The notes beneath the pieces are model-generated. The model was not told where the DNA came from. It saw only the letters and a program-made list of their open reading frames with translations, and ran no database searches. The position numbers and the translations under genes were made by a program. A stretch of 64,000 nucleotides of DNA from Trametopsis cervina. Taxonomy: Eukaryota; Basidiomycota; Agaricomycetes; Polyporales; Irpicaceae. Shown here in pieces: positions 12,027-25,250 of this stretch. Within the stretch, counting starts at the first letter, position 1. The number at the start of each line of letters is the position of its first letter. The stretch is from positions 1,803,470-1,867,469 of the forward strand of contig MU278348.1 in assembly GCA_022385755.1 (NCBI GenBank), in the 5' to 3' direction.

Positions 12027-15000
12027 ATGCAGTACGGAGACAGAGTCGACGGTGAGTGTACTTGTCAGCTGTGTGGCGAACATTGTTTATACTCAACTCA
12101 CTAGGTAATCACCTTTGGAATGGAGGCGGTTTAATGCGTAACGGGAGGAGCTCTGATAGAGACTCAGCCGAAACCGAGCGCGGATATCGCTCGACATCGC
12201 GTTCCGACCCATCGTCACAGACAAGGAGAAGTCGGATGCCCAATGGCCACTCGGAGGCTGGAGGCTATGGAGGTTCTGTAGCGACTTTGCCTGAAGTTGC
12301 GCAAAATATACCCCACTGGTCAGCAAAGCGTCATCTGACATGTGGTAATCCGACCCCCCTACCGCCATGGGCTCCGAAAATGACACCTTGGCGTGCATCA
12401 CCGTCGAAACTGAAAACGCATAATGCGGCTCTAGTCCTCTGTCTCAACATAGATGTCGACCCTCCGGATGTGGTGAAGACAAACCCGTGCGCGACCCTGG
12501 AGTGCTGGGTCGACCCCCATAGTATGCCGTCTTTCAAAGCTCTGGAGTTCATTGGAACGAATCTGCGCCACCAGTTCGAAGGGCTTAGTCCTAAGATCAT
12601 GTACAAGGCGTTCTTGGATCCCTCTGATAACGAACTGCGGGATGGATGTATAAAAGCACGGCAGCAAGCCAAGGACGACGCAGTATTGTTCTACTACAAT
12701 GGCCATGGCGTTCCGAAACCGACCCCCAGTGGGGAGCTCTGGTGCTTCAACAAGAACTATACACAGTACATCCCGGTGTCCCTGCAAGAGCTCCAGCGCT
12801 GCCTAGGAACACCATGTGTATACATCTGGGACTGTTCTTCTGCTGGCCACCTTCTCAATAACTTCATCACCTTTGCCAAGCGCTTGGACAACGACGCGTT
12901 TGACAGTACAGGAAGTTTTCCTGACCCACCTTTCGCAGACGCGATCCAGCTCGCGGCTTGTCTTGCTGACGAACAACTACCATCATCTCCAGAACTACCA
13001 GCGGATTTATTCACATCTTGCCTCACCTCACCTATTGATATCGCTCTGCGTTATTTCATAATGAATCACCAGCTACCAAGCACTATCACCGCTGACATGG
13101 TTATGCAGCTCCCAGGTGATTTGAAGGATAGAAGAACCCCACTAGGAGAGTTGAACTGGAATTTTACTGCCATCACCGACACGATAGCATGGACGACCTT
13201 CAGCCGTGACGTTTTCACTCGCTTGTATCGTTCCGACCTCTTGGTGGCTTCTTTGTTTCGCAACTTCCTCCTCGCGGAACGTATCATGAAAAACTATCAC
13301 TGTACACCACACACTTCCCCCGCCCTGCCAGCCACCAACACTCATCCCTTGTGGGCATCCTGGGATTTGGCTGTGGACGCCTGCCTTAGACAGCTACCGG
13401 ACTTGTTAAAACATACAGAGCCTGTCGCAGGAGGCACTACAGGATCTCTCACCGCAAACCGCAGACGTGCTGCTTCAACCAACCCAGCTCAAGCTGTTGA
13501 TGCCAATGGCGACAAATTGTACACCTATGTCCCCAGCCGGTTCTTTCCTGATCAGCTGACTGCTTTCGAGGTCTGGATCTCGAGAGGTGGATCAGCCTTG
13601 ACAAAACGTGGTCCGCTTTCTCTACCTCTCAGCAGGGATCAGTCTCCCACACCGGACCTCATGGACAGCTCTAACAGCGATACATTGTACGAAGTAGACA
13701 TGACCAAAGAGACCAGCCATCTCGTGCCTCGGAAGCCGCCGGACCAGCTTCCTATTGTGCTGCAGGTGCTACTATCCCAGCCTCACCGTCTTCGCGCTCT
13801 TATACTCTTGTCGCAATTTGTTGAACTTGGGCCATGGGCTGTTCATCTCGCTCTGCGGATCGGTATTTTCCCGTACATATCGCGGCTTTTGCAAGCCGCG
13901 GGCCAGGATTTACGTCCGGTCTTAATCTTCATCTGGGCGAGGATTCTTGCCGTCGACCCTACTTGTCAAATGGATCTGTACAATAGCCAGGGCTACAAGT
14001 ACTTCGCGAATGTTCTCTCGATTCCTGAGGACCCCCGGCAGGTTCCTATACCAAATAGCGCGGAGCACAAAGCGATGTGCGCTTTCATTCTCTCTGCTAT
14101 AGCTCGGGACTATCCACAAGGACAACGTGCTTGCTGGAGTGAGCATGTATTCGATGCCTGTTACGATCGCCTCGAGGAGAGCGATTTCCTGCTACGACAG
14201 TGGTGTGTCCTCTGCGTAGCCCAGCTTTGGGATGGCTATGACGACTTGAGAATCTGGGGCGTGGACAAGGGTACACAAGACAAACTGATTGCTCTGTTGT
14301 CGGACGACTCCCCGGAGGTACGAGCGGCGGCTCTGTATGCTCTCAGCACGTTCTTAGGGGCATCCGGATCCGCAGATGTCACGAAACTAGGAGGCGGCGG
14401 TTCTGGTACTATGCACCAACTAGAAGAGCGAATCCACTTCCGCATGGAAGTCGCCGTTGTGACGGGTGCGGCGCTAGCGATCAAGGAAGATGCAAGCCCG
14501 ATGGTACGCAAAGAATTACTTGTGCTGATCAGCTGTCTCGTCAAAGAATGGCGCGGCTACTTCATCGTTTGCGCTTGGATATACTGGGAGGAGGAGCGTC
14601 GAAGACAATCACCCTACCGCCCGAGTGGTGATGAAGAAATCTCGTCCCAGGCAGTGGCTGAATGGCTAGGTGGCTTTGACGATGACGGTTATCGCGAAGA
14701 GAACCGTGTATGGCTTTCTTCGTTCTTCACTATTTTCTGCGTGCTATTGGAGTTGTCCGGCGATCCTTATCAGGAAGTTGCTACCAACGCGCAGACAATC
14801 GTGGATTATATCGTTGCTCTATTATTGGAGTCTCCTTTCACGCGACTTGAACAGACTTCATTGCGCAGCCCTCCACCACCTCTTTCAGATGAACACTCGA
14901 AGCACGATGCTAGATCGAGGGTCCCCTCCGGAGGTTCTCAAATCCATGTTCAGGCACCCACATCCCCTGTGCCTCGACCAGGGCTCAATCGCAGTGATAC

Positions 15001-17132
15001 TATGACGAGCACTATGTCTAGTACAATCTCTTCTGGGGTCACAAGCACATTAAGACGTACATCGTCCTTTGCGAATGCTCTTAGGAGCCTAGCGGGAGGA
15101 ATCGCGTTCCCTACTGTAGATGATGGTCGTTCATCTCCCAGACCTTCCAGCGAAAGATTCCGGCCAGAGGTTGCTGGTGTTTCCCGTCCGCCGTCGCCAA
15201 ATCTGAACTACGCACAGTACACATCGCCCTATTCGCGCCCTTCGACACCTCCACATCTCACGCTCCCTACGCAAGGCCCGCCTTCAAGTCGTGCATCCCC
15301 ACGAACTTCTGGTGAATCAGCCCGCCCCGTTGTGGATTACCTAGCTTCTGATGTCATGGAAGCATTGATGGAGGAAGACATGGAGAGGCTTCGAGCACGT
15401 CGGAAGACCGCATCTCGCTCCCGAAGCCACCATCACGGAGGTACAGGGCCAATGTCGAGTCCTTCGGGTAGTATGTTCTCCGTGGATTCGTCCTCCAGCA
15501 GTGTCATATTGGGCCTGGGTACTGGAATTGGGATCAGAGACGTTTTGCCATTGAAGAGCAGGTTCTATGACTGGTGCTGCGAGTATTTCAAAGAACCGCA
15601 AATGAGGGTAAGCGTGATCCCTGCATCTTGGATGCTTCGTGCTAACATAGCACGTGCAGCAACCAGAACCAGACGAACCGGGTAGCGTTGAATACAACTA
15701 CCAGGTATGGAGACAACAACGCAACGAGCAAGTTATCAATGAAACATCAGAACAAGCCGACGTCGCTGGTGAGTTCTCTTGATATAACTTCACTCAAGCC
15801 ACCTCATCACATGTCACCATAGAAAACTGCAGATGGGACCGTCCAATCACAACTTTGCAGTTTTCGGCATTCCCTGCGCAGCTTGCATTCCACACTTACG
15901 ATACGCATCTCGCTGTGACCAATGAGAGTGATTCCATCAGGTATAGTGTTTCCCGTGAAATTCGGTTTAGATGATGTGCTGATTGACATGGTAAGCGTCT
16001 ATGATTGGTTGCATCGCAAGCGTCTTTGTCAATTCTTCAATGGCAATCCTCGCGGCACAAGTATTACTTCTCTTCATTTTATCAACCAGGACGTCGGAGG
16101 ACTTATCCTTACGGGAGCTGGTATGTGCACTTTTCCATTCATAGAGGCAATTGATATATTGATCCTCCTCGCCAGCCGATGGTATCGTCCGTTTGTACAG
16201 GAACTATGATCCCGATGTCAGTGGGACTTCCGTACAAATGGTCAGCTCTTTCCGTGGTTTGAACGAAGTCCTACGCATGAAGCGAGGTACGGGGGTGATC
16301 ACGGATTGGAAACAAAACGGCGGGCTTCTCCTAGTGAGCGGCGATTCTCGGATTATTAGGGTCTGGGATGCGCATCTTGAATCGCAGGTCATGGTTCGTG
16401 GTGTTGATTTTCTCGTGCGAGCAGTGCTGACCACGATAAACAGGACATAGACACTAATTCAGATAGCCCATTGACTACAATGACCTCCGAAGAGGGCACT
16501 TCTACCGTCTTCTGGGCCGGCTTTGGAGACGGTACTGTGAAGGTGTTTGATCGCCGTTTAGAAGAGGATGATGCAATCGTAAGGTCGTACTCTGCCCACT
16601 CAGCGTGGGTTCAGAACGTGAAACTTCACCCAACCCTTACTGGTCAATTTTTGTCGGCAAGGTAAGAATTTACTTATCAAGTTAACATCACCACCTAATG
16701 CCTCGTTCCAGCCTTGACGGAGATGTCAAGCTATTCGACATCCGTGGCTCTAATAACGCCATACACACATGGGATTTGTATCCTCAAGGCCTTTCTGCAT
16801 TTGACGTACACAGTCTCACAGGCGTATTCGTGGCTACATCCTCTGTGACGCCTTCAAATTGGAGAACCCAACGTACTGCTGTCCATTCATTAGCCAGGTC
16901 TGGCGCCCTGTCTACGCTCTCCACAGTCCTTACTGTACCACCGCCCAGGGAGCCCCTCTCACCCTTCATCCCGCGCACTAGTTCTCTAGCTTTCCATCCC
17001 CGCCAGATGGTGTATGCTGTCGGGTCCCTAGATGGATCTGGTAAGTGGCCAATGTACTCTCCTGTCAACATGATGAGGTTGCTGATTCGTTTGATAGTGC
17101 GGGTGATGGGGTGCAAATTGCCATCGAGTTAG
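12027..17132 (+). CDS. KOG1: TORC1 subunit Raptor/Kog1/Mip1
   Basis: Predicted 1557 aa from nine exons: 12027-12051, 12105-15607, 15660-15768, 15823-15940, 15996-16120, 16176-16387, 16444-16661, 16712-17040, 17098-17132. The N-terminal caspase-like RNC domain shows YYNGHGVPKPTPSGELWCFN (His near 205) and YIWDCSSAG (Cys near 250), both conserved in Raptor. A HEAT-repeat middle is followed by a Ser/Pro-rich linker. The C-terminal WD40 domain starts after EPGSVEYNYQVWRQQRN and ends MGCKLPSS. Raptor presents substrates to TOR kinase in TORC1. The short first exon gives MQYGDRVDG; if it is wrong, the start is the ATG at 12134. The intron ending at 15995 uses an AAG acceptor and restores NESDSISVYDW, the expected start of a WD blade. 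Confidence 0.94.
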
Positions 17133-17696
17133 CTGTCATATTTTCTGAGTGTTGAAAATTCGTCTCAATGCTTTCTAATCGCATCTACTTCGCTATCTCT
17201 TTCCTCAAGACAACACACTCTGAAGCGCACTACAGTACTTATAATTTTCTCAGCTGCTTTCCTCCTGTATGTAGCACGAACGAAAATATCTTATCTCAAC
17301 TTTGATTGTTGCCATCTTCAAAATGACCTGCGTCTCCAACCTGTGCTATAGCCACTGCCCCGCTATGCGGAGGTCATGCTATGTGTAGCCCCCCGTGTAT
17401 AGCATACGCCGTGAGTACCTGGTATAAACATAGATTGTAGGTTTAGCCGACGTATCAAGTTTCAAGAACGATCTGTATTGCGCCCTGTGCGAGCGTTGGT
17501 ATGAAAGGCTCCCATCAGAGATGTGTCTAGAATAGCGCGCATCTAAAGCATGGGCGCGTCTGGCCATGTACATATCCTCAGATACACAACCTTCGTTATT
17601 GCCTCCTGCCATCTCCCTCTTCCTTCCTCCTCGCCTCCTCTCGGGTTTCATTGTTTTTCTTTACATTCCTTGCTAACCAACTTCCGATACCTCATA
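17133..17696. other. Intergenic, Raptor to CorA
   Basis: This 564-bp interval lies between two genes read in the same direction. It should hold the Raptor 3' UTR and the CorA promoter. The frame of the CorA gene stays open upstream to 17550, but the ATG at 17697 is the better start because the residues before it are hydrophobic and lack family character. No other feature seen. Confidence 0.5.
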
Positions 17697-20235
17697 ATGC
17701 CTAGGGAAAACAGCTTCAGTGATTCAGACGGCCGGTCACTCACTCCAGACCTGGAGGAAGAAATGATGGCCTCACCAATTTCAGCAGTTCGAAGTGCTCC
17801 GCCGGCCCTCCCACAAATCCACACAGATACTGCTGCTATACACAAAGGACAGCATCCAGGAGAGGCGAAGTCGGCTGCACCATCAGCGAGTCGGTCGCCC
17901 ATGCGCTCGCGCCCACCTGCAGGAGGGCTCTCAGCCGTGTCAGAGCCCGTAGCACAGCGACCGTCTCTGCTCACCCCTGGCGACCGCTTCCGACAATCCG
18001 TGCGGAAAGTCATTGCTATGCACCGCACATCGATTGCGATATCCAAGAATCGCATTGGTGCAGAGCCTGGTGTCGACCCTCGTCGAGAGTCTGCGTATCT
18101 CACGTACGGCCACATCAGAGAGAAATGCCTGATTGAAGTTGTCGACTATTCCGCGGTGAGGAGTAGCTTCGGCCGCATGACGAACAAGCAGTTCATTGCA
18201 TTGCTCAACGACGAACGAGCAAGTGAGAAGGAGCCATGGGTGAAGGTGAGGTGGATTAATGTTGGAGGTGTGAGCTGGGATGTGATCAGAGCGCTAGCTA
18301 TTCGTTACGGTGCGAATTACACTGTCTTGGCATTTTCTTGGTTGATATGCCTAAACTTATATATCTAGAGATGCATCCTCTTGCTGTTGAGGACTTGTTG
18401 CACGCACGCAAGAATGCGCGGTCGAAGGCAGACTACTATCAGAAACACCTCTTCCTTCGCATCCTCTCCCACACACTGTCTACTGAAGAATCTCACGGAA
18501 ATGATACCCCATCTAACTCAATTACTCACCTACCACGTTCATCCTCTCCCACTCCGCTGGATGATGATGATGATGTGGACTCTTGGGAGCAACGCGACAA
18601 AGACGATGATGACGAAAAGACAGTCTATGGGACCAGCTCGTCGCGCTTTGCTACCCACAGGACTGGTCCGTTGCACAGCGCCGTCAAGCGCAGGTTTAAC
18701 TCCCTGCGTGGAGATGTAGAGGCACCCCGGCCTCGACCAAGTCACTCCTCAGGTTTGGACAATATTGAAGACCATATCACCAAGGTATCAGGGTCATTCG
18801 CTTTGGTCTTCCTCATACTTACTCGCTTTGCAGAAGAAGCAGAAGGACGCACAGAACATCAAGGTCATTCGCGAATTGAAGAGAGGCGATCGTGTTAACG
18901 TCAAGATAGCACCGATGTGCATGTTCCTCTTCCGCGACGGTACGTACACTGGCCTTTCGTGCTGGAATGAGCATGCTAAATCCACAATATAGGCACGGTT
19001 ATCACAGTACACCAGGATAATAAGCTAGCCTTGACGGCCCCCATCACCGAACGTCTGCGCCAACGGGACACCGGTCTACGTACGACAGCAGATCCGTCAT
19101 TGTTAGTCGAGAGTCTACTTGACTTGGGTATGTCTCCTATGTGAAACTCTGGCTTCTTCTCACTGAGTCGGGACCCAGTCGTCGATCAAGCTCTCGAAGT
19201 TGTCGAAGAGTATCAGCATAAGATTCTGAAGCTTGAACAGGCTGTGCTGCTGAAAGCCAGCATGAAGCATGTCCGGCGCTGTGAGTATCATCGTCTCTCC
19301 GTATTGCAAACGTCTTGAACTCCGTGCAGTGCATATCCTTCAGGGAGACCTCATTCTGCACAAGCGCACACTTGAGCCAATCAAGACCGTCATCTACGGT
19401 CTACGTAGGTACGATGTGGACCGTGTCGCTGCCTTGCAAGAGACCCTCGACCCCGCGGTCAAGGTACAAGGTTATATGAGCCACAAAGCCAAGATTTATC
19501 TCGTCAGTTATTTTATCCATCGTTTCTCCTCTACCGTCTGACATTTCCGTTAGGCGGATGTACACGACCATATGGAGTACATCCTGAGCAGTCTCGACAT
19601 GTTTGCGGGTATCAGTGACAATTTGATCAACTACACCTTCAATGTGAGATCCCAAAGATTTGGGCTCCTTGGCACGCACACTGACTACTCATACCTTGAC
19701 AACCCAGATGACATCCTATGAGATGAACGAAGTCATGCGCAGGCTCACACTGGCTACAATCATTTTCCTACCCTTGACTTTACTGACAGGATATTTCGTA
19801 AGTCTGGATTTGTCTAAGTCGAGACCACTGCTGAAGTTCCTCGGCAGGGTATGAACTTTGACCACATGTGGGCTATCAACCACGATCACACAGACTTGGT
19901 GTATGTGTCTAGAATATCTATCGATGTACCTTCTCTAACATTCTCCTCTCAGATTCTGGGCTATTGCGTTACCCGTGATGGGCATCGTCATCCCGTTGTT
20001 CATATGGTCAGACATTACACGTGTATTCCATTACATGCAGAAGAGATGGTTGGCCGCCGATGTGAAGAAGGTGAGCGATGACAACCTGTGTTCTCTACTA
20101 CGCTAATCCTAGAGAAGAAAATCAAGCAGGCATAACTTGGACATGCCTAAGACTCGGCTATCACGTCATACCAACCATGCTGCAAGTTTGGTGTTGAGGA
20201 CATTTCGGATTAGCCCTCTGACCTCACTCGTCTGA
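17697..20235 (+). CDS. CorA-family magnesium transporter (ALR/MNR2 type)
   Basis: Predicted 672 aa from eleven exons: 17697-18309, 18369-18784, 18834-18939, 18993-19127, 19179-19280, 19330-19502, 19554-19643, 19708-19797, 19848-19900, 19953-20070, 20113-20235. A disordered N-terminus leads into the cytosolic CorA domain (RWINVGGVSWDVIRALAIRY, then MHPLAVEDLLH). The pore segment LATIIFLPLTLLTGYF ends in the signature GMN (about residues 576-578) followed by F. The second membrane helix is WAIALPVMGIVIPLFMW. A basic 40-aa tail closes the protein. These are the two helices and GMN filter of CorA channels, which form pentamers for Mg2+ uptake at the plasma membrane or release from the vacuole. 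Plasma membrane (ALR1-like) and vacuolar (MNR2-like) roles cannot be told apart from sequence alone. Confidence 0.93.
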
Positions 20236-20560
20236 GGTCTATGTTCTGTTTTATGGATTAGATTATTTTCTTCATTTGGTTTCACGTGTCGCATCTACTG
20301 CTGCTTAATACTTACAACCACAACTACATACTCATGTTGCATCACTCTTTTCACAGTGCTAAAGCGTACAATATCTCACTCCGTTACTTAATTTATTCCA
20401 TTGCTGGACGCTTGACAGCTCCATCTGACATTCGAGTCTACAATAACAATAAAATGACAAGTACAATACAGCAGCAGGTAAACCAACACCGATTAATCGA
20501 GACGTAGCAGATACCTTTACACTAAGCCGAAATATCCAAGATACAGAATAAGTTACTTGG
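20236..20560. other. Intergenic between convergent genes
   Basis: This 325-bp interval lies between the 3' ends of the CorA gene (plus) and the RNA-dependent RNA polymerase gene (minus). It is AT-rich and should contain both 3' UTRs. I see no gene. Opposing transcripts ending here could overlap. Confidence 0.5.
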
Positions 20561-23500
20561 CTAGATGGTACCAGCCGCCATCTGAGCATAAACGCGAGCA
20601 AACGATGACGGGACCGTCATGGACGCCACCATTTCAGCCTTGGCCGGTGTAATTCTACAAGCCTTTGCCTTTATGCCTGCGATTTCCTCAAACGCAACGT
20701 TGAATGCGAACCTCGGGCCTTGTTTGTAGGCATACGAGGCTGCCACAGTCGCAAGAGCACCTGTCTCGCGCAGGATTGGAGCATCCATCGTTGCCTGCCT
20801 ATACTCAGCGACGAGCGCGCGAATCTTTTGCTGCTCCGGTTGCCTCGTCTGCTTCTTGTTATGCTTGCCCCTCAACGCAGCCCGCTTACTAGGCGACTTC
20901 GGTAACCAGATCATCTGCCACTTAGTTCTACAATGGTCCACAAATTTCTCCACAGCCTGCAGCTCGGCTTCGAAGGCAGGAATCGCCTTGTATCTGTTGT
21001 AGACCTCGAGGATGACAGGGTCAAGGTGCCGGCGCTCTTGGAAGTGTTTGCCCAAATTCTCATATTTACTCAAGTGGCCGTCTGACAGCTTCTTGCCCGC
21101 AACCAACAGCTGGTCTAGGATGAACTTGGGCAAGCCCTTGTCTCGATGGAGGTAGTTGGGATTCTCGTCGGCAAAATCGCCTTCTGCCATGCAAGGAGGA
21201 TGGTCGCGGTCGTAACGGATCTTGTCCTCCTTATATACGGTATCTTTGACGACATGGCCAGATTTACGAGCATCCAAAAGAATGTTGAACCTGCTTGCTA
21301 TTAGGGGCTGAAGTGTACACATCCGCAGTGGAGTGACACTTACATGTGAGCAACACGGAGTGTCTCTTCGTGGTCATATCCTCTGGCATATACGAGATTC
21401 TCGTGGAAATTCGAATATATACCAACCTTCGAATCGGTGATACCAGAGAGTAGACGTCGTTGGAGGATAGTCTGAGCATGCGTCGGTGACGAACGGATCT
21501 CGTCAGCAACAGACGAGACCAGCTCGATATCACTCTCAGGCTCAAAGTATTCTTCAATGAAACCGTCTTGCATACGTTCGACGGGCGAATTATTGAACGC
21601 GTCGACGATCTGGCGGTTCCAGATACAGATGGCCACATCTATCAAAATCAGACCGTCAGTTGGTAGTCGCATGTTGTAAACCATTTCCCACCTCCGTCGT
21701 AATCTGTTTGAGATAGCGTAAATACTACAAAAACGCCAGCTCGCGTAATATATTCTCACCTCCGCCTGCAAGAAGGCTGGCCATGGAACACGGTCCCTTT
21801 GTGGGCAACACGATTACGTCGCGGTACCTGGAGAGCGCGGGACAATCAACCGCTTTCACCTGCTGATGTTCAGCTTAAACGGATGCGCACATCGCGCCAG
21901 CACAGACCTTGCGTACGTCCGATGGCAGCCGGGACGGATTGCGGTAAAGCTGCCATTCATCAAGATGGGACTCGCACGGTGTATTGGTGTATTGTGAAGC
22001 TTACCAGCACGTCTCCTTCGATGATTGTGGGCTTTGAGTACTCGATGCGATCGCGGAGATCTTTCGACGCTATGAAATGGATCTCGTCCTGCTGTAACAC
22101 ATTATACGGATCTGATGTTGCAGTCAGTTCGATAATCTGTGGCGATGGGTAGAATGATGTATACATACCCGGTATGATGAAAGCATCGGCAGATTCTGGT
22201 ACAAGAATGTGACATCTCTTGATCGACTCGCTCACCACTCCGTTGACAACCAGCCGTAGTTCCTCATACAAAAACTGTTCCTCCGTAGGATTGAACCCAG
22301 CAAGAAGCAGGTTCAAGACACCTTCGGCGATAGACAGCGGTTTCCCGCTTGCAAGGGACTTGGTGAGAATCGACCCGGGCGACCCTCCAGATTCTGTATC
22401 ACTGTTATCAATAATATCATCTTCGGCATTCCGTTTTCGAGAATGGCCAAGGGCTCGTTGAGCGCCACTGACAAACTGCTGCAGTCGCGTACTCGACACT
22501 CGGGTGGTCTGGTTCACAGCGTACCACAGCACTTGCATCGCACCCTCACCCTGCCATTGCGTGAGTGGCGTTACTTCACGGTCCAGGCTAGCTTTCATCA
22601 GGTCAACGAAGGCTTTCTTGGGAACGCCGCCATGAGCTAAGTTTACCACCGTGAGACGGTTAAGCCGTGTGCCCAAACTGATCTGAGACGGAGCCACCAG
22701 ATCAAATATGAAGTGCGCTGCGTGAACTTTATGCAACTCCAGAGAGGAAATGTTGTCGACCAGTTTGACCTTGATCTGAGATGGCCTGATCCATATCCTA
22801 GGCTTCACAGCCTCTGTGAGATCATACGGATGCAGAGCCCAAAGTCCCTTCGCGCCAAAAATACGACCCTGAACGGCGGTCGGCACGTCGGCGTAACCCA
22901 GATTCTTCGCAATGGCTACCAGAGCTGCCCTGTTCATGAATCCACAGCCATCTGTGAACACCTTTTCCGGAGGGACTTTCGATCCGCTGTGAGGTGCACC
23001 TGTGACAGAGCGTGAGTGTTGAGTGCAGTCAAATGGAATACCGGATGTATAGCTCACAAATATCCTCTTCAATCGTGATCGCGTCAGGGTCGAAGCGCAA
23101 TGCAGGAATACTCGTGGAGAGACCGAGATCGAACCGAGTCGTCCACTTCGCGATTGGCTAGATATCGGTAAGCGATAGATACATTGGATAGCTGTATGGA
23201 CATAGATACCTGGTTCCGATTCAGCGCCATAGGATTCTGCCACTCAATGAAATCTTGGAAGGTCCGCCGGTAAAGATCTCCCTGTGCAGGGACAGGCTCT
23301 CGCTCGTAGTTGTCATCGGTCTCGAGCAAGTAGACTTTTAAGTCCTTCGACGAGAACGGAACAAACACCCTCCCACAAAGAACAAATTTCTGCATGAGAA
23401 ATTCGCGCTCCAGAGCCGCGTTCCGTTTTGTTCCAGATAATTTGACCTGTAGCAGACGACGGGAACCCAGATATCTGGCAAAGCGATGCGACCGTGTCAT

Positions 23501-24863
23501 CTGCATCTTTTCTAACTGCAGCGCAAACGACTTGGAAACCGAGTCCCAGTCCATGTTCACAATCTGTTGTATCCTGCCGCCATACCAGTTCTTCTGACCG
23601 TGCCATTCGCCTTTGAGGCCGAGTCCACGTTCTTCGTTCTCCACGATAGCCGCCTGTTCAAGATCAAGCTCTGCCCTGTACACCCATGCCTTTAGAAGTG
23701 AGCCTTCGCTATACAGATGATAACTTGCCATAACCTTTTGGTGACATCGCGCGAAGGTTCGGTATTGCTCACGAGCACAGATGGTACTCTGTACGCGGTG
23801 TCTTCGTTATCTCCACACAGTTGGTTCAGTTTGGCAGTCGTGACGTCGGCCCAAGTCCAGCGACCGTCCGTCACGCCGCGTGCTATCTCATACTGCGTCC
23901 CCCAAGCGATATCCAGGCCGTCCATCAAACTTTGGGCGCGTCGGTCATGCGCAATGATCGTATAGCCAGAGCTGCTGAGCGGCACGCTGGGCCCCGCTTC
24001 GATGGATGGAAGTATCATATCTGGGATTCTGCTCACATGACAAAAAAAGGGATCAGCTATAGCCTGGAAATAGAGAACCGGGACTCACCTCGCGCCTTCA
24101 GTGGCTTCTTTCCGGTATAACGGCAGACCAGTCTTCGCAATCTCTTCAGCGAGTTCATTGACTGTCTCCTTTGTGTCACGACTCTTTAGGGAGGTTTCTG
24201 ATGACAAACTCGTCATCGACGTGTCCCGAGATCCATTTTCCGAAAAGTTGAAGGACGGCTGCGTCGGTATTGGTTCGATCTGACTACTAGGGTACGCCTC
24301 CCACAGCGCCTCTTCGTCCTTTAATATGTTTCAGTGGCTGCGTGATATTATAGGCTATAAATTAACTCACCGCAGCAAGCGTAGATGCTCTCCCTTTCCC
24401 CTTGTCCCTCTTGTCTCTCGCAGAAGGTGGCGGTGGCTCGTCAGGGTCGTCCAGGACGGCTCTCTTGCGCTTAGCACCCTTTGCCACCGGCTCCGCGCCG
24501 CCGACGCCGGGTGCCAAAACAGCTTCCGCCTTGTTGTCGCCATCAACTTGAAAGAACATAACACCGTAAACACCGTAAGCACAAGCACAAGTCATTTTAC
24601 CCAATTGAGGCTGAACAAAGCAGAATAACGCGTCACGTACCTTTCCCCTCGCCATGCGCCCCTTCTGCAAGTGCCCATACTAGATCCTGGGACGCGCCTT
24701 CAAGTTCTGTCCAATAATGCTCCGAGTCCGTCTGACTCTTTTCTTCCGCCGGCACAGTGGCATCAATGTCTGCGAGCATGTAGCCAGTGTGTATACGCGA
24801 AACCAAACGCGTAATGGAGGGGAGAAGATAGAAGACGTCCAGCCACCAGGGGTTCGCGTAATT
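20561..24863 (-). CDS. Cellular RNA-dependent RNA polymerase (QDE-1/RDR family), 5' end unresolved
   Basis: At least 1227 aa from twelve phase-consistent exons: 24863-24641, 24546-24371, 24318-24089, 24028-23773, 23734-23210, 23157-23058, 22999-22005, 21949-21908, 21859-21760, 21703-21692, 21638-21344, 21290-20561. Eukaryotic RdRP landmarks in order: KWTTRFDLGLSTS, VFTDGCGFMNR, AVQGRIFGAKGLW, IEGDVL joined to LYRNPSRLPSDVRK, KAVDCPALSRYRDVIVLPTKG, then the catalytic GGDYDGD and FNILLDARKSGHV. The three aspartates of DYDGD bind metal in Neurospora QDE-1. Such enzymes copy aberrant RNA into double-stranded RNA for Dicer in gene silencing. It is a cellular gene family, not a viral remnant. The catalytic motif is assembled across a 12-nt exon. 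The join near 23773/23734 uses a very short 38-nt intron. The first exon and start codon lie upstream of 24863 and are not resolved. Confidence 0.92.
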
Positions 24864-25250
24864 CTGCCTATTTAGGACCAAACTCTCTTATATTTAACCC
24901 AGAATTATACAAAAAAGGAGCTGTTGATGGCTGTAATTGGCTAGCAACCGGCGCCTCCAGCAGCAAAAGGGCAAAACTCTGGCCTTGCCATGGTGAGGCA
25001 TTGGCCAGGCAATTAACTCGAAACCCTGACATCGTTAACCATTGCAGTAAGTATCAGTTTGAACGCATTGTAAGACACGATGATGTATTTCTAAAATATA
25101 CAAAAGTCACTTGTCTAGGTACTTGTCTACGGTCTACTTATGTCAAAGCATCGCCAAATCGAAAATTTCTCTCTATGTATTGCCGTGCGTGCTTTCATCT
25201 ATGTGCAGCAGATCACGGGTAAACAGCCTTCTGGAGCACTCACCGGCACT
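24864..25250. other. Unresolved 5' exon(s) of the RdRP gene and malic enzyme 3' UTR
   Basis: The RdRP frame closes just upstream of its first modelled exon, so a start exon should lie here on the minus strand. An ATG at 24991 begins a 14-codon open stretch ending at a GTTGCT donor, but no acceptor restores the frame, so I leave it unassigned. The remainder should hold the 3' UTR of the malic enzyme gene. Confidence 0.4.

Noticed and set aside
11914..12051. 46-codon candidate first exon of Raptor starting MHSSPPAASLRVFGGE
   Set aside because: It ends at the right donor but in phase 0, while the next exon needs phase 1; the frame starting at 12027 fits instead.
20561..24863. Endogenous viral RNA polymerase
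   Set aside because: The DYDGD motif, TDGCGF and surrounding order are those of the eukaryotic silencing RdRP family, and the gene is intron-rich; nothing links it to an RNA virus.
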